Positions 1 to 9,361 of a DNA stretch of 27,817 nt are shown piece by piece. The DNA comes from Anaerolineales bacterium UBA832 (lineage in GTDB: Bacteria; Chloroflexota; Anaerolineae; Anaerolineales; UBA11657): positions 1 to 27,817 of the forward strand of contig DBHI01000005.1 of the NCBI GenBank assembly GCA_002296125.1, in the 5' to 3' direction. Below the pieces are notes generated by a model. The model had not been told where the DNA came from, ran no database searches, and was given only the letters and a program-made list of their open reading frames with translations. The translations under genes were made by a program, and so were the position numbers. Numbering within the stretch: position 1 is the first letter of the stretch; each line of letters opens with the position of its first letter.

Positions 1-864
1 GAAACAGGAGCTGGACAACATGGTGTTGCTACAGCAACAGCTTGTGCACTATTAGGATTAGATTGTGTCGTATACATGGGAATAGTAGACATGAAACGAC
101 AAGCACCTAATGTGGCTAGAATGCAATTATTGGGAACTGAAGTAAGAGAAGTCAAAAGTGGTTCTCAAACATTGAAAGATGCTATTAACGAAGCTATTCG
201 CGATTGGGTTACCAATGTAAATTCAACTTACTATCTTTTAGGATCAGCTCTTGGACCTCACCCATATCCTACAATGGTACGAGATTTTCAATCCATCATT
301 GGATTAGAAACCAAAAACCAAATACTTATGACAGAAAATACTCTTCCAGATGCTATTGTTGCATGTGTTGGAGGAGGTTCAAATGCCATAGGTATTTTTC
401 ATGAATTTGTCAATGACCCAAATGTATCTCTTATTGGAGTAGAAGCAGGTGGTCTTAATGTGGCTGATGGACAGCATGCCGCTCGATTTGCAGACGATTC
501 TATCGGAAGACCAGGAGTATTACATGGATGCTATACATACGTAATGCAAGATCAAGATGGTCAAATAGCAATGACTCATAGTGTAAGTGCCGGACTAGAT
601 TACGCTGCAATAGGTCCTGAGCACACTTATTTAAGAGACCTTAAACGTGCCTCTTACACTCATGCATCAGATGAAGAAGCATTACATGCTTTTCAATTAC
701 TTTGTGAACAAGAAGGAATAATACCAGCATTAGAGTCATCTCATGCAGTGGCACACGCCTTAAAAATAGCACCTAATATGAGCAAAGAAGAAATCATCAT
801 AATTAATTTGTCAGGACGTGGTGACAAAGACTTAGACACTGTATTAAACAAAATAAAATTATAA
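1..864 (+). CDS. trpB: Tryptophan synthase beta chain (5' end outside window)
   Basis: The beta subunit condenses indole and serine to tryptophan using PLP and works in an alpha2-beta2 complex with TrpA. The reading frame is open from base 1, and the first codon is the Glu of ETGAGQHG, which corresponds to catalytic Glu109 of the Salmonella enzyme. About a quarter of the protein, including the PLP lysine, therefore lies upstream of the window. Visible hallmarks are the phosphate-binding loop GGGSNAIG (bases about 370-393), HTYLRDLKRA, the ESSHAVAHA segment, and the C-terminal NLSGRGDKD that contacts the PLP ring nitrogen. The stop codon is two bases before trpA, so the two genes are an operon. 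An internal ATG at 76 is not the start, because conserved sequence runs through it to the window edge. Confidence 0.97.
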   Translation, partial: ETGAGQHGVATATACALLGLDCVVYMGIVDMKRQAPNVARMQLLGTEVREVKSGSQTLKDAINEAIRDWVTNVNSTYYLLGSALGPHPYPTMVRDFQSIIGLETKNQILMTENTLPDAIVACVGGGSNAIGIFHEFVNDPNVSLIGVEAGGLNVADGQHAARFADDSIGRPGVLHGCYTYVMQDQDGQIAMTHSVSAGLDYAAIGPEHTYLRDLKRASYTHASDEEALHAFQLLCEQEGIIPALESSHAVAHALKIAPNMSKEEIIIINLSGRGDKDLDTVLNKIKL

Positions 865-866
865 TA

Positions 867-1664
867 ATGTCAAATCCAAACGAACAAGTATCAAAAACTT
901 TTCAAGCAAAACATACTGCATTTATGCCGTACTTCACATTAGGATTTCCTGATTTTCAGACTTCTTTGGACATTATTCAAAGTTGCGCAGAAGCTGGTGC
1001 AGACTTAATTGAATTAGGTATGCCATTTTCAGACCCTTTAGCTGATGGACCTACAATTCAAAACAGCACACAAATTGCTCTCAAAAATGGTATGTCTATA
1101 CAAAAATGTATTGAAGCGGTAAAAATATTGCGTAAAAGAGGAGTGACAATACCATTAATGATGATGGGTTACTATAATCCTATACTATCATATGGAGAAG
1201 AAATATTTGTTAATCAAGCAGCTGACTCTGGTGCTAATGGGTTTATTATTCCTGATTTACCACCAGAAGAAGGAGAATTGTTCGAACAATATTGCAAAAA
1301 TCGAAAGTTGTCTTTATCATATTTAGTAGCACCAACAAGTACAGAAGCACGTATAAAGCTTGTATCTAAGAAAACAAGTGGTTTCGTATATTTAGTTTCA
1401 TTAACAGGAGTAACTGGAGCACGTACTAAAATGTCCAATAATTTGCAACCTTTTGTAACATTAGTACGTCAACATATTAAACAACCATTGGCACTTGGGT
1501 TTGGTATAAGCACTACTTCACAAGCTCAAGAAGCTGGCAATTTAGTGGATGGAGTCATTGTCGGAAGCAAACTGATAAACATTGCCGAAGAATCTGACAA
1601 TCCTCCTCAAGCATGTGGAAAGTTTGTTAATAAAATGGTTGAAGCATTACAACAAAACAACTAG
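867..1664 (+). CDS. trpA: Tryptophan synthase alpha chain
   Basis: This cytoplasmic TIM-barrel subunit cleaves indole-3-glycerol phosphate to indole and glyceraldehyde 3-phosphate and channels indole to TrpB. At 265 aa it has the normal family length. The catalytic Glu and Asp lie in LIELGMPFSDPLADGP near residues 47-62. IPDLPPEE follows, then the phosphate-binding glycines in LALGFGIST and GVIVGSKLI. The ATG is two bases after the trpB stop and has no Shine-Dalgarno sequence, so translation is probably coupled to trpB. The next gene is convergent, so trpA is the last gene of this operon. Identification is secure. Confidence 0.97.
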   Translation: MSNPNEQVSKTFQAKHTAFMPYFTLGFPDFQTSLDIIQSCAEAGADLIELGMPFSDPLADGPTIQNSTQIALKNGMSIQKCIEAVKILRKRGVTIPLMMMGYYNPILSYGEEIFVNQAADSGANGFIIPDLPPEEGELFEQYCKNRKLSLSYLVAPTSTEARIKLVSKKTSGFVYLVSLTGVTGARTKMSNNLQPFVTLVRQHIKQPLALGFGISTTSQAQEAGNLVDGVIVGSKLINIAEESDNPPQACGKFVNKMVEALQQNN

Positions 1665-1678
1665 CACTACTCACATTA

Positions 1679-1698
1679 ATCTGAAATCATATTCAGAT
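1679..1698. terminator. Inverted repeat between convergent genes, candidate terminator
   Basis: ATCTGAA and TTCAGAT form a perfect 7-bp stem around a 6-base loop (1686-1691), in the 51-bp gap between trpA and the convergent antiporter gene. The location fits a two-way terminator. There is no T-run on either side, so an intrinsic terminator of the classic kind is not shown. A 12-bp palindrome at 1712-1723 overlaps the antiporter stop codon. Confidence 0.35.
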
Positions 1699-1715
1699 AA
1701 CATTATCTCCACACA

Positions 1716-3272
1716 TTAATGTGCAGACAAATCAACATCAATTTCTGTAGTTAATTCTGTAAAAACATCTGTACCAATTATGCCATCATGACGCAATATA
1801 CGTAAAGTGTCCCTTTTAACCTGTAAAATCTCCTTACGTACAATTTCTAACTCATCGTCACGAATATCAGGCAACATGATAAGAGCTTCTTCTACATCAC
1901 CAGAAAACTTTTTAATCTCTACTTGCACCTCTGATACCAATACCTCATAAATTTGTTTAGTAACCAAACCTTCTGCATACTGCAACTGCAAAAACTCTTC
2001 CGATGATTTAGCAGCAGCTAGTCTAGCACGTCTTCTTTCATATTCAATTAGATTCTTATTGCCTTTCAACAACCCTAATTTTCTAAGCAATAGAGGGAGG
2101 GTAGTCGCCTGCACACCAAGTGTAAACAACACAACACCAAATGTCATCACTAAAACCTCATCGTATCCAACAAAATTCTCAGGCAAAGCCAAGACCAAAG
2201 CCAAAGCAATACCACCTCGCAAACCACCCCAAACTAATACTGCTTGCCAAGATAATGGCGTCTTATTAGGTGCAAACCTATTGATAATTGGACTTAGGCC
2301 AAATACAGTTATAATACGTGCAACCAATGTCATAATAACAGCAATTCCTATGAGTACACTGCTGTCAAATATCTTCTCTAAATTTACTTGCAAACCTATT
2401 AGTAAAAAAACAAATGTGTTTGCAATAAAAACCACAAACTCCCATATGTGTAACAGAACATTTCTGGTAGTATGGCTCATACCATAGCGTCTACCACTAT
2501 TACCTATTAATAATCCAGCGACTAAAACAGCTAATACACCACTAGCATGAAGTTGTTCTGCAACCAAATAAGAACCATATGCCACTACAGCACTTAACAC
2601 AGTCTCGACAAGATAGTCATCAATTTGTCTAATTAATTTATATGCAATGTAGCCCGAAACAAAACCTACTAACAAACCTAGTCCAGACACACGCAAGAAT
2701 TCTATTACTCCATTTGCAAAACTAAAATTACTAGGATCTATCGCAAATTCCAACAATAAAGAAAAAACTACTATTGCAGTAGCATCATTAAGAAGACTCT
2801 CTCCTTCAGTAAGTAATCCAAGACGTTTTGGTAAACCCAATTCTCTAAAAATAGCTGTAACTGCAACAGGGTCAGTAGCAGCTATTAATGCACCAAACAC
2901 TAACATAGTGGATAGAGGTAAACCAGTTATGACAGCTAACAACCAACCCACCAAAATAGTCGTAACTAAAACACCAGGAACTGCAAACATCAACATAGAA
3001 AATAGATTGTCTCTAAATTCAGAAAACTCAATATGTAGTGCTGCTTCAAATACTAGAGGTGGCAATAATAGTAATAAGATTAACTCCCTAGCTACATGTG
3101 GAGCAAGTTCTGGTTTGTTGGGCAATAACAGAGTAATCAATACTCCCACTAGGACAAGTCCTACTGTATAGGGAAAATTCACACGTTTAGTAAACCATGA
3201 TACGAATGCAGCAATCAACAACAAAACAGTAATCATAAGTTCAGTATTTATTAATCCCATTTGCATATCCAT
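1716..3272 (-). CDS. Na+/H+ antiporter, CPA1 family
   Basis: This is a polytopic inner-membrane cation/proton exchanger of the CPA1 (NhaP/NHE) family, likely exporting Na+ (or K+) for pH and salt homeostasis. At 518 aa it has about 12 hydrophobic segments in the first 400 residues and a hydrophilic cytoplasmic tail of about 110 residues. Signature motifs are AATDPVAV (residues 131-138) and GESLLNDATA (157-166). In the second, the adjacent Asn162-Asp163 pair is the CPA1 ion-binding signature. The first ATG is used here, but Met codons at residues 3 and 5 are equally possible and none has a Shine-Dalgarno sequence. It lies 55 bp downstream of the permease gene on the same strand. Ion specificity cannot be read from the sequence. 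Confidence 0.92.
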   Translation of the reverse strand: MDMQMGLINTELMITVLLLIAAFVSWFTKRVNFPYTVGLVLVGVLITLLLPNKPELAPHVARELILLLLLPPLVFEAALHIEFSEFRDNLFSMLMFAVPGVLVTTILVGWLLAVITGLPLSTMLVFGALIAATDPVAVTAIFRELGLPKRLGLLTEGESLLNDATAIVVFSLLLEFAIDPSNFSFANGVIEFLRVSGLGLLVGFVSGYIAYKLIRQIDDYLVETVLSAVVAYGSYLVAEQLHASGVLAVLVAGLLIGNSGRRYGMSHTTRNVLLHIWEFVVFIANTFVFLLIGLQVNLEKIFDSSVLIGIAVIMTLVARIITVFGLSPIINRFAPNKTPLSWQAVLVWGGLRGGIALALVLALPENFVGYDEVLVMTFGVVLFTLGVQATTLPLLLRKLGLLKGNKNLIEYERRRARLAAAKSSEEFLQLQYAEGLVTKQIYEVLVSEVQVEIKKFSGDVEEALIMLPDIRDDELEIVRKEILQVKRDTLRILRHDGIIGTDVFTELTTEIDVDLSAH

Positions 3273-3327
3273 AAATTATATAAGAGTTTATATTAACTTA
3301 AATCATGTAGTCAACTTAGATTCACTA

Positions 3328-5592
3328 TCAGGAAAGCACTGTCTCTCTAAGCATAGAAGCAACGAGAGTACTACGGCGTTTCACAATTAATACTGGACAA
3401 TGTGCGCTGTCTGCAATCTGTTGAGGCACATTTCCCACAAGAATATTACGAAATAGACTCTCCCGAGTCGCTCCAATTACAATCATATCACAACCCTGAG
3501 AAGCTTCCAAAATGCCTTGAGCAGGTGTCTCTGACGTGACAATACATTCCTCAATTGATTGATACTTATGACCTTCAAGAGCCCTCCTAAAAGCATTTTG
3601 GCCACGTGCTTTAACATCTTTAGAATTATTATTAGCAGATACATGTAATAACCTAACTATAGTTAACTCACTTGTATTGCGAGCAAGAGCAATAGACAAG
3701 TTAACAGCTAATCTACTATTAGGTCCACCTGCTACTGGGACCAAAATTGTTTTTAGTTGATCATAAGGACGATGACGCAAAATTGCTATATCCGTTGGAG
3801 GATTAGAAATCACACGATCAATTACAGAACCAAATAGTTGATCACGCGAACCTGTAGAACCCGGCCAACCAAATAATGCTACATCACTTTTGTTCTCATG
3901 TACAGTCTTCAAGATTGCGTCAGATATAGACCGACCTAATCTAATCATAGAATGAACGGGTACATCAAGTACCCTGGCTTGCTCAATCACCTTGTCTATG
4001 TAAGGTCGACGTTCCCGCAAAAATAAACGACCATCATTCAATTGTAATTGCCGAGGAACTTTAACAACATGCAAAGCCAACACTTCACCATTGTGTTCCT
4101 TAGCTAGTATGCTACCCAACCTACCTAATATATGCGCTTGATCCAGGTCAGATACCGGCAACAAAACAGAATAATCTACTGAAGTAAGCGCTTCTTCATG
4201 CAAAACATCATTAGGTCTTTCTTCTTCTTCTTTCTTGCTAAAATATCCCCAATATAGTAGAAGTCCAACACCTATCCAACCAACACTTAATAATCCAACC
4301 TGACCTAATTTAAATGCTAAGAATATAGCCATGGCTAAATTACTAATAATACCAATCACAGGCGTCCATGGATACAAAGGAACCTTAAATCCTCTTTCCA
4401 AATTAGGTCGACGATGACGTAAAGTCATAACCGCAATGTTCACCTGAGTAAATAGTAGTAAAAACATAACATTTGCAGCTGCTGCCACCTGATCTATAGG
4501 TAAAGTAAATCCCATTACTACAACTAATATGCAGGACAAAAATATTGCCCAATATGGCGTATGCATACGTGGGTGAATAAAGGCAAAAGAAGATGGTAGG
4601 TTCCGCTCTCTACCCATTGCAAAAGATACTCTTGATGATGAGTAAATGGTAGCATTCAACGCAGACATTGTTGAAGCAAGTCCACTAATTAAAATTAGCA
4701 TTCCTCCCATTGGAATAAATTGTTCTGCAGCTCGTACTATAGCAACCTCTTTAGCTTGTGCAAGATATTGCCATACTTCCAATCCAGGAGGTGGGGTAAC
4801 AGCACCAATGACCACAAACCCTATCAATATATAAATAATCACCACTGCACCTATCGAATAGAATATAGCACGCGGAATATTATGAGCTGGGTTTTTTACC
4901 TCCTCACCACTTTGAGCAATTATTTCATAACCCTCAAATGCAATAAACGTCATACCCATAGCTACAAACACGCCGCCAATACCATTAGGCAACATTCCAG
5001 CTGAAAAATTGTCAGTCCAGTTTGGATTATTAAACATAGCATAAAGCCCAAAACCAATAAATACAGAAAGAATTACTACTTTTGCAATTGTTACTATACT
5101 ACCTGCTAATCCCGCTTCGCTTGCACCAAGTGAATTTACATAAGCAAAGAGCGCAACAACTACAACCATAAACAGTAATGAAAGTTGATGTTCTGACAAA
5201 GGAAGAGGAACTCCTGTTATGATCCAAACTTCAGTAGCTAATCTACCAAATCCTAATCCATACAAAGCACATGCCACTATATATGCAAACCAATTCATCC
5301 ATCCAGCTAAAAATCCTTGTGTACCTCCCAAACCTTCCTTGACCCACAGAAATCCTCCACCAGCCGCAGGAATGGAAGAACCTAGCTCAGCATATGATAA
5401 AGCTGTAAATGTAGTTACAAGACCATTCAACATAAACGCCACTGGTAAAGAAGGTCCTGCATATCCAGCCGCTATACCAATTAGAACAAAAATACCAGCT
5501 CCAATCATGGCTCCAATGCCAATCATTGTTATATCCATCAAACCTAATGTACGACTCAGAGTTATTTCTTGAGAATTAGAATTGTCCTTCAT
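3328..5592 (-). CDS. APC-family amino acid permease fused to two UspA domains
   Basis: This is probably a 12-helix amino acid or amine transporter with a cytoplasmic regulatory tail. Residues 1 to about 450 form an APC-type transporter. The first helix carries GIGAMIGAGIFVL, matching the unwound substrate-binding helix of the family, and FEGYEIIAQSGEE follows later. Two universal-stress-protein (UspA) folds come after a Glu-rich joint. The first contains GSTGSRDQLFGSVIDRV. The second ends in GATRESLFRNILVGN and CPVLIVKR, resembling the G-2x-G-9x-G nucleotide-binding pattern. The ATG at 5592 (754 aa) is preferred over one 10 codons upstream, because AGGAG sits 8 bases before it. Substrate is unknown. 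Fusions of this kind exist in bacteria and archaea. Confidence 0.88.
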   Translation of the reverse strand: MKDNSNSQEITLSRTLGLMDITMIGIGAMIGAGIFVLIGIAAGYAGPSLPVAFMLNGLVTTFTALSYAELGSSIPAAGGGFLWVKEGLGGTQGFLAGWMNWFAYIVACALYGLGFGRLATEVWIITGVPLPLSEHQLSLLFMVVVVALFAYVNSLGASEAGLAGSIVTIAKVVILSVFIGFGLYAMFNNPNWTDNFSAGMLPNGIGGVFVAMGMTFIAFEGYEIIAQSGEEVKNPAHNIPRAIFYSIGAVVIIYILIGFVVIGAVTPPPGLEVWQYLAQAKEVAIVRAAEQFIPMGGMLILISGLASTMSALNATIYSSSRVSFAMGRERNLPSSFAFIHPRMHTPYWAIFLSCILVVVMGFTLPIDQVAAAANVMFLLLFTQVNIAVMTLRHRRPNLERGFKVPLYPWTPVIGIISNLAMAIFLAFKLGQVGLLSVGWIGVGLLLYWGYFSKKEEEERPNDVLHEEALTSVDYSVLLPVSDLDQAHILGRLGSILAKEHNGEVLALHVVKVPRQLQLNDGRLFLRERRPYIDKVIEQARVLDVPVHSMIRLGRSISDAILKTVHENKSDVALFGWPGSTGSRDQLFGSVIDRVISNPPTDIAILRHRPYDQLKTILVPVAGGPNSRLAVNLSIALARNTSELTIVRLLHVSANNNSKDVKARGQNAFRRALEGHKYQSIEECIVTSETPAQGILEASQGCDMIVIGATRESLFRNILVGNVPQQIADSAHCPVLIVKRRSTLVASMLRETVLS

Positions 5593-5600
5593 ACAATGTT

Positions 5601-5605
5601 CTCCT
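5601..5605 (-). promoter_or_regulatory. Shine-Dalgarno site deciding the permease start
   Basis: AGGAG on the minus strand, 8 bases before the ATG at 5592, is one of the strongest ribosome sites in the window. It supports the inner start over the in-frame Met at 5622. Confidence 0.75.
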
Positions 5606-5702
5606 ATTCTATATAGAGCCAATAAACTATGTGAACTAATCCTAGGAAGCTATTAATAGTAACACAAATAATTATTATAAGTACGTTTAATATACTGTAT
5701 TA

Positions 5703-7382
5703 TTATGACAATTGTACTCTATGTTGTTCAGCTAATATACTTAACGTACGATCTATTTCTTGACTACAAGTATTGTCGGACCAACCTAAACATTCTCCAA
5801 CAATTTGACACAATTCGACAATCAAATTTGTAGTTAATTCTCCCATCATTGCCATCATTGTTCGCCTTAATATCAAATCATCTAAACGCACAACACTTTC
5901 AAATTTTGTTATATAAGCAATTTCAGCATAAGTATAATCATTGTGAAATTCTAAACTCTTGTCGGGCCAACGACCATTATTAGTCAAAAATACTGCTATA
6001 TCTACAATTTTAGTTCCGTAACGTTTATATAAAACACGAGATCGCACCTCATCCAAACCAAAATCCTGTTGAACTTTAGCAAGAAAACTTCTTTCTTCAT
6101 TTGAACCAATTGGATAATCCTTACCGCCTCCAATACACAATGATTCCGTGTTAAAAAGTCTTTTCATACAAATAGATTCTAAGACATGGTCAGTAACCTT
6201 TGCAGCAAATGATCTAAATGTAGTCCATTTACCACCTGCTAATGTAATTATTGGAAACTTAAGATTCACAGAAGAAGTCGATATATGTAAACTATGATCA
6301 CGAGTCCACTTACTAGTATCTTCTGATTCACTATGTAGCAAAGGTCTAACACCAGAAAAAGTAAAAACAATATGAGAATCAGTTACACATATTGTTGGAA
6401 AAATCTTATTGATCATTGCAATAAAGTATCTTATTTCTTCATCCGTACAAAAAACACTACTATAGTCATCACAAATTAAATCTGATGTTCCAACCAATAT
6501 CTTGTCCAAAAATGGACATATTAATACTATTCGACCGTCATCATTTTCAAAGAAAATTTCATGATCATCTATAGCGTCTCTAAGTTCGTTATGATCGATC
6601 ACAATATGTGATCCTTTGCTACCTCTGACAAATTTACTGTTATATTCCATAGCCCGATTAACCTCATCAATCCACGGTCCTGCTGCATTTACAACTAAAG
6701 TGGGTTTGATTACATGGATTTCATTCGTCAATTCATCTTGTAAAAAAACATTTTCATCAGATGCACCGCAAACTGACATGTAGTTTATTGCATGAGATTT
6801 TTCGTCATTGCTGATAGTATCGCAGATCATTTCAAAACAGACCCTCTCAGGGGTAATAATAAAAGCATCATAATAAGTAGCTGTACAAATTATTTTCGGA
6901 TTCAACAAAGGAAATTGACTCAATGATTCTTTTCTAGACATAAAAAAGTGTCGCGACATAATAGCAGTGTGACGAGCCATAAAATCATAAATCATCAAAC
7001 CTATCTTGATCAGAAGTGCCCCTCTTTCATTATGGTTGCCTATTTTAATACCGAAAAATCGAAGCACAGCATTAAATAAGCCTGTAAAGCGCTTAAATAT
7101 CGGAATTGTAGTAGGTAATGGAACTACATAATGAGGTGCAGTTTTAAGCAAACGATTCCTTTCTTCTAGTGCCTCACGTACTAACCTAAAATCACCATAT
7201 TCCAAATATCGTAATCCTCCATGTGCCATATGTGAGGTAGACGAACTAGTTCCAGATGAAAAATCAGACTTATCCACCAATAAAACATCAATCCCTTGCA
7301 AACTTAAATCACGAAATATTGCCGCACCATTAATACCACCACCTACAACTAAAACTGACACTGTAGATGTATCACGAAGCAT
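5703..7382 (-). CDS. glpD: FAD-dependent glycerol-3-phosphate dehydrogenase
   Basis: This peripheral membrane flavoenzyme oxidises sn-glycerol 3-phosphate to dihydroxyacetone phosphate and passes electrons to quinone. The N-terminus has the FAD dinucleotide fold VVGGGINGAAIFRD (Gly14, Gly16, Gly19). It is followed by SSGTSSSTSHMAHGGLRYLE, the conserved GlpD segment near the isoalloxazine. FSGVRPLL and the LAGGKWTTFR motif appear later, and a C-terminal helical domain completes the 559 aa. This is slightly longer than E. coli GlpD. The ATG start has no clear Shine-Dalgarno sequence. No glycerol kinase or facilitator gene is nearby, so the glycerol phosphate may come from lipid turnover or from a distant locus. 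It is the first of three co-directional genes with the permease and antiporter. Confidence 0.93.
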   Translation of the reverse strand: MLRDTSTVSVLVVGGGINGAAIFRDLSLQGIDVLLVDKSDFSSGTSSSTSHMAHGGLRYLEYGDFRLVREALEERNRLLKTAPHYVVPLPTTIPIFKRFTGLFNAVLRFFGIKIGNHNERGALLIKIGLMIYDFMARHTAIMSRHFFMSRKESLSQFPLLNPKIICTATYYDAFIITPERVCFEMICDTISNDEKSHAINYMSVCGASDENVFLQDELTNEIHVIKPTLVVNAAGPWIDEVNRAMEYNSKFVRGSKGSHIVIDHNELRDAIDDHEIFFENDDGRIVLICPFLDKILVGTSDLICDDYSSVFCTDEEIRYFIAMINKIFPTICVTDSHIVFTFSGVRPLLHSESEDTSKWTRDHSLHISTSSVNLKFPIITLAGGKWTTFRSFAAKVTDHVLESICMKRLFNTESLCIGGGKDYPIGSNEERSFLAKVQQDFGLDEVRSRVLYKRYGTKIVDIAVFLTNNGRWPDKSLEFHNDYTYAEIAYITKFESVVRLDDLILRRTMMAMMGELTTNLIVELCQIVGECLGWSDNTCSQEIDRTLSILAEQHRVQLS

Positions 7383-7466
7383 TTGAATATTCTTATTTCT
7401 ATAACTATTATTGCAAATGACTTAACACCTTTCTGATGTACATCATCCTAACTAATTATTTTATTG

Positions 7467-9335
7467 TTATCTCTTAAGTTCTGTAGCAATCAAATTATCC
7501 CAATTTACCCGTAACTCATCAGACTCAACAGATCTTGCATATACACCAAACTCCCCTGCGGAAAGCTCTCCTAGCCCAGTCCATATATATTCATGCACTA
7601 ATGCACCATTCACATACAAACTAAAACTATCTCCATTAACAAGGACCCCTAAACGATAAACACCATCTCCACTAGTAATAACATCTGAAACAGCTATTCT
7701 CAAATCATTATATATTCCATTGACTTTATTGATTAATCGATAATTACCTTCACATGTTATTGTGGCTGCAAAATATTCATCTATCTCTAGACTTGCTTTA
7801 AAAAGCAGACCATAATAATCCTTACCTATACAAGCATCCACTATAACATCTCCTTCATAATAAAAATTACGCTCAAATAAATTGAGCTCTGGAGCTGAAG
7901 AATAAAACTGTTTATTCCGATCTTTAGTGATAAGCTTAAACATCCCATCTTCAATACCTGAGTACCAGTTTTCTGTTTCATTCCATCCCCAACTATCAAA
8001 CGACAATGGATAGAACCTCTCCTCCCACATAACCTCTAAAGGTTCTAGTAACTCCAAATCTAGATTAAATACACTGTCAGGGATTGATATTGTTGGAACC
8101 ATGGTAGGAGTAACTGTATTTGTAGGCATGGGTGTAACTGTAGAAGTTTCAATTTTAGTCACCAATGTAACCACTTGTGTTTCGGCTAAATTAAATTCTT
8201 CTGTAGAATTAAACATATCATCAGCATCACTATTTTCCCCTTCATCAACTATAACCTCAACTGGCTCAGGAGTAACAACGTCAACTTCCATTTCAGTTGT
8301 AGACACCAACACGTCACCGACAGTGATAGTCTCAAATACTGCATCAGAGACGTCAGTAGCTATGTTAGGTGTTGAAACATCTAATGTCGATTCAACTATT
8401 TCACCAAATATATTTTCAACATCAGAGCGCATTGATGTAAACATATCAATCACATATGATGCACCAACATTAATAGGCCCTAAAAAACCAACTGTCTGAA
8501 AAACACCCAGTATCAATCCTGCTAATACAACAGCAATTACAAATCTCAGAGGTCTTCTTCGTCTATATGGCTTTATTGAAATATCGACAGGTTGCCAGTT
8601 ATACCTAGATCTCGTATCAAACACTTTCACTGGCTCAGAAAATTCACTGTTGATTTCATCGCTACTATCAATCATGGATTCCCTATCGACAATTGGTGGT
8701 CCTATAAGCTCTCGAATAGTTTCTACCTCAACCGAGCTGTTTGCATCTACTGGATGTGAAGATACCAAATCCAAATCATCCTCTTCATCAAACTCTGGCA
8801 TTACTGGAATCTCATTGAGTTCGTGCTGTGTATCGTTTTGCAGCTTTTTATATGTTGTCGATGTCTCTTCAGAAAAAGTATCTTCAATCTTTTTAGAAAC
8901 TTTTAAGTACTTTCTAAGTCCTTGGTACACCTTGTTTCCTACTCCATTGATACGTTGTAGATCACCCAAGTTACTATATGGTCTACCACTAACAATCGTA
9001 TCTGCTAAAACTTGTCCAATACCCGGTACGGCTTGCAGTTGTTCGATAGAAGCTTTGTTTATATCTAACTTACCAAGTCTCTCTCTAGATACATCTTTTT
9101 GTACAGCATCTACACCTAAGTTTGAGCCAATGTCAAAACTAGATACTTTAAGATATTTTTTCAAAACAAGATACAACTTGTCACCAATGCCAGACACTGA
9201 TTTAAGTTCAGCAATATGCTGGTACGGACGATTTGCAATAATTTCTTGAGCTAAGCCTGGACCAACCTGAGGCAACTTAATAAGATCATTAACTGATGTA
9301 GTATTTATATCAAACTTTCGTGAACTAAGATTCAT
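7467..9335 (-). CDS. Membrane-spanning protein: helix-hairpin-helix modules inside, concanavalin-like domain outside
   Basis: Function is unknown. Using the ATG at 9335 (622 aa; AGG 6 bases upstream, preferred to an in-frame TTG at 9356), the order is as follows. Two ComEA-type double helix-hairpin-helix units lie at about 8-64 and 92-146, each with DIN-x-(T/A)S, PG(I/V)G or VGPG, RPY and GIG/GVG. An acidic linker runs to about 255, RRRR sits near 257-261, and one transmembrane helix spans about 263-287. A Thr/Pro-rich stretch (about 390-420) follows, then a 200-residue beta-rich domain resembling LamG/DUF1080 concanavalin folds. The arginines before the helix predict N-in, C-out topology. 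The hairpin units would then be cytoplasmic, unlike true ComEA. It follows a related gene by 26 bp. Comparable modules bind DNA without sequence specificity, but DNA binding here is inferred. Confidence 0.75.
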   Translation of the reverse strand: MNLSSRKFDINTTSVNDLIKLPQVGPGLAQEIIANRPYQHIAELKSVSGIGDKLYLVLKKYLKVSSFDIGSNLGVDAVQKDVSRERLGKLDINKASIEQLQAVPGIGQVLADTIVSGRPYSNLGDLQRINGVGNKVYQGLRKYLKVSKKIEDTFSEETSTTYKKLQNDTQHELNEIPVMPEFDEEDDLDLVSSHPVDANSSVEVETIRELIGPPIVDRESMIDSSDEINSEFSEPVKVFDTRSRYNWQPVDISIKPYRRRRPLRFVIAVVLAGLILGVFQTVGFLGPINVGASYVIDMFTSMRSDVENIFGEIVESTLDVSTPNIATDVSDAVFETITVGDVLVSTTEMEVDVVTPEPVEVIVDEGENSDADDMFNSTEEFNLAETQVVTLVTKIETSTVTPMPTNTVTPTMVPTISIPDSVFNLDLELLEPLEVMWEERFYPLSFDSWGWNETENWYSGIEDGMFKLITKDRNKQFYSSAPELNLFERNFYYEGDVIVDACIGKDYYGLLFKASLEIDEYFAATITCEGNYRLINKVNGIYNDLRIAVSDVITSGDGVYRLGVLVNGDSFSLYVNGALVHEYIWTGLGELSAGEFGVYARSVESDELRVNWDNLIATELKR

Positions 9336-9361
9336 ATAATACCTATGCCTTAACAAAAAAC

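Noticed and set aside
5608..5635. TTCACA-16-TATAGA promoter-like pair upstream of the permease
   Set aside because: Transcription would start inside or at the AGGAG site at 5601-5605, removing the ribosome site that best explains the start codon.
7434..7445. Perfect palindrome TGATGTACATCA upstream of glpD
   Set aside because: Twelve-base palindromes are expected several times by chance in a window of this size and composition, and no second site or known glycerol-regulator motif is seen.
8650..9249. Long plus-strand open frame of about 200 codons, very Ser-rich
   Set aside because: It is antisense to the helix-hairpin-helix region, whose protein has clear family motifs. The Ser-rich composition is the complement of that coding sequence.
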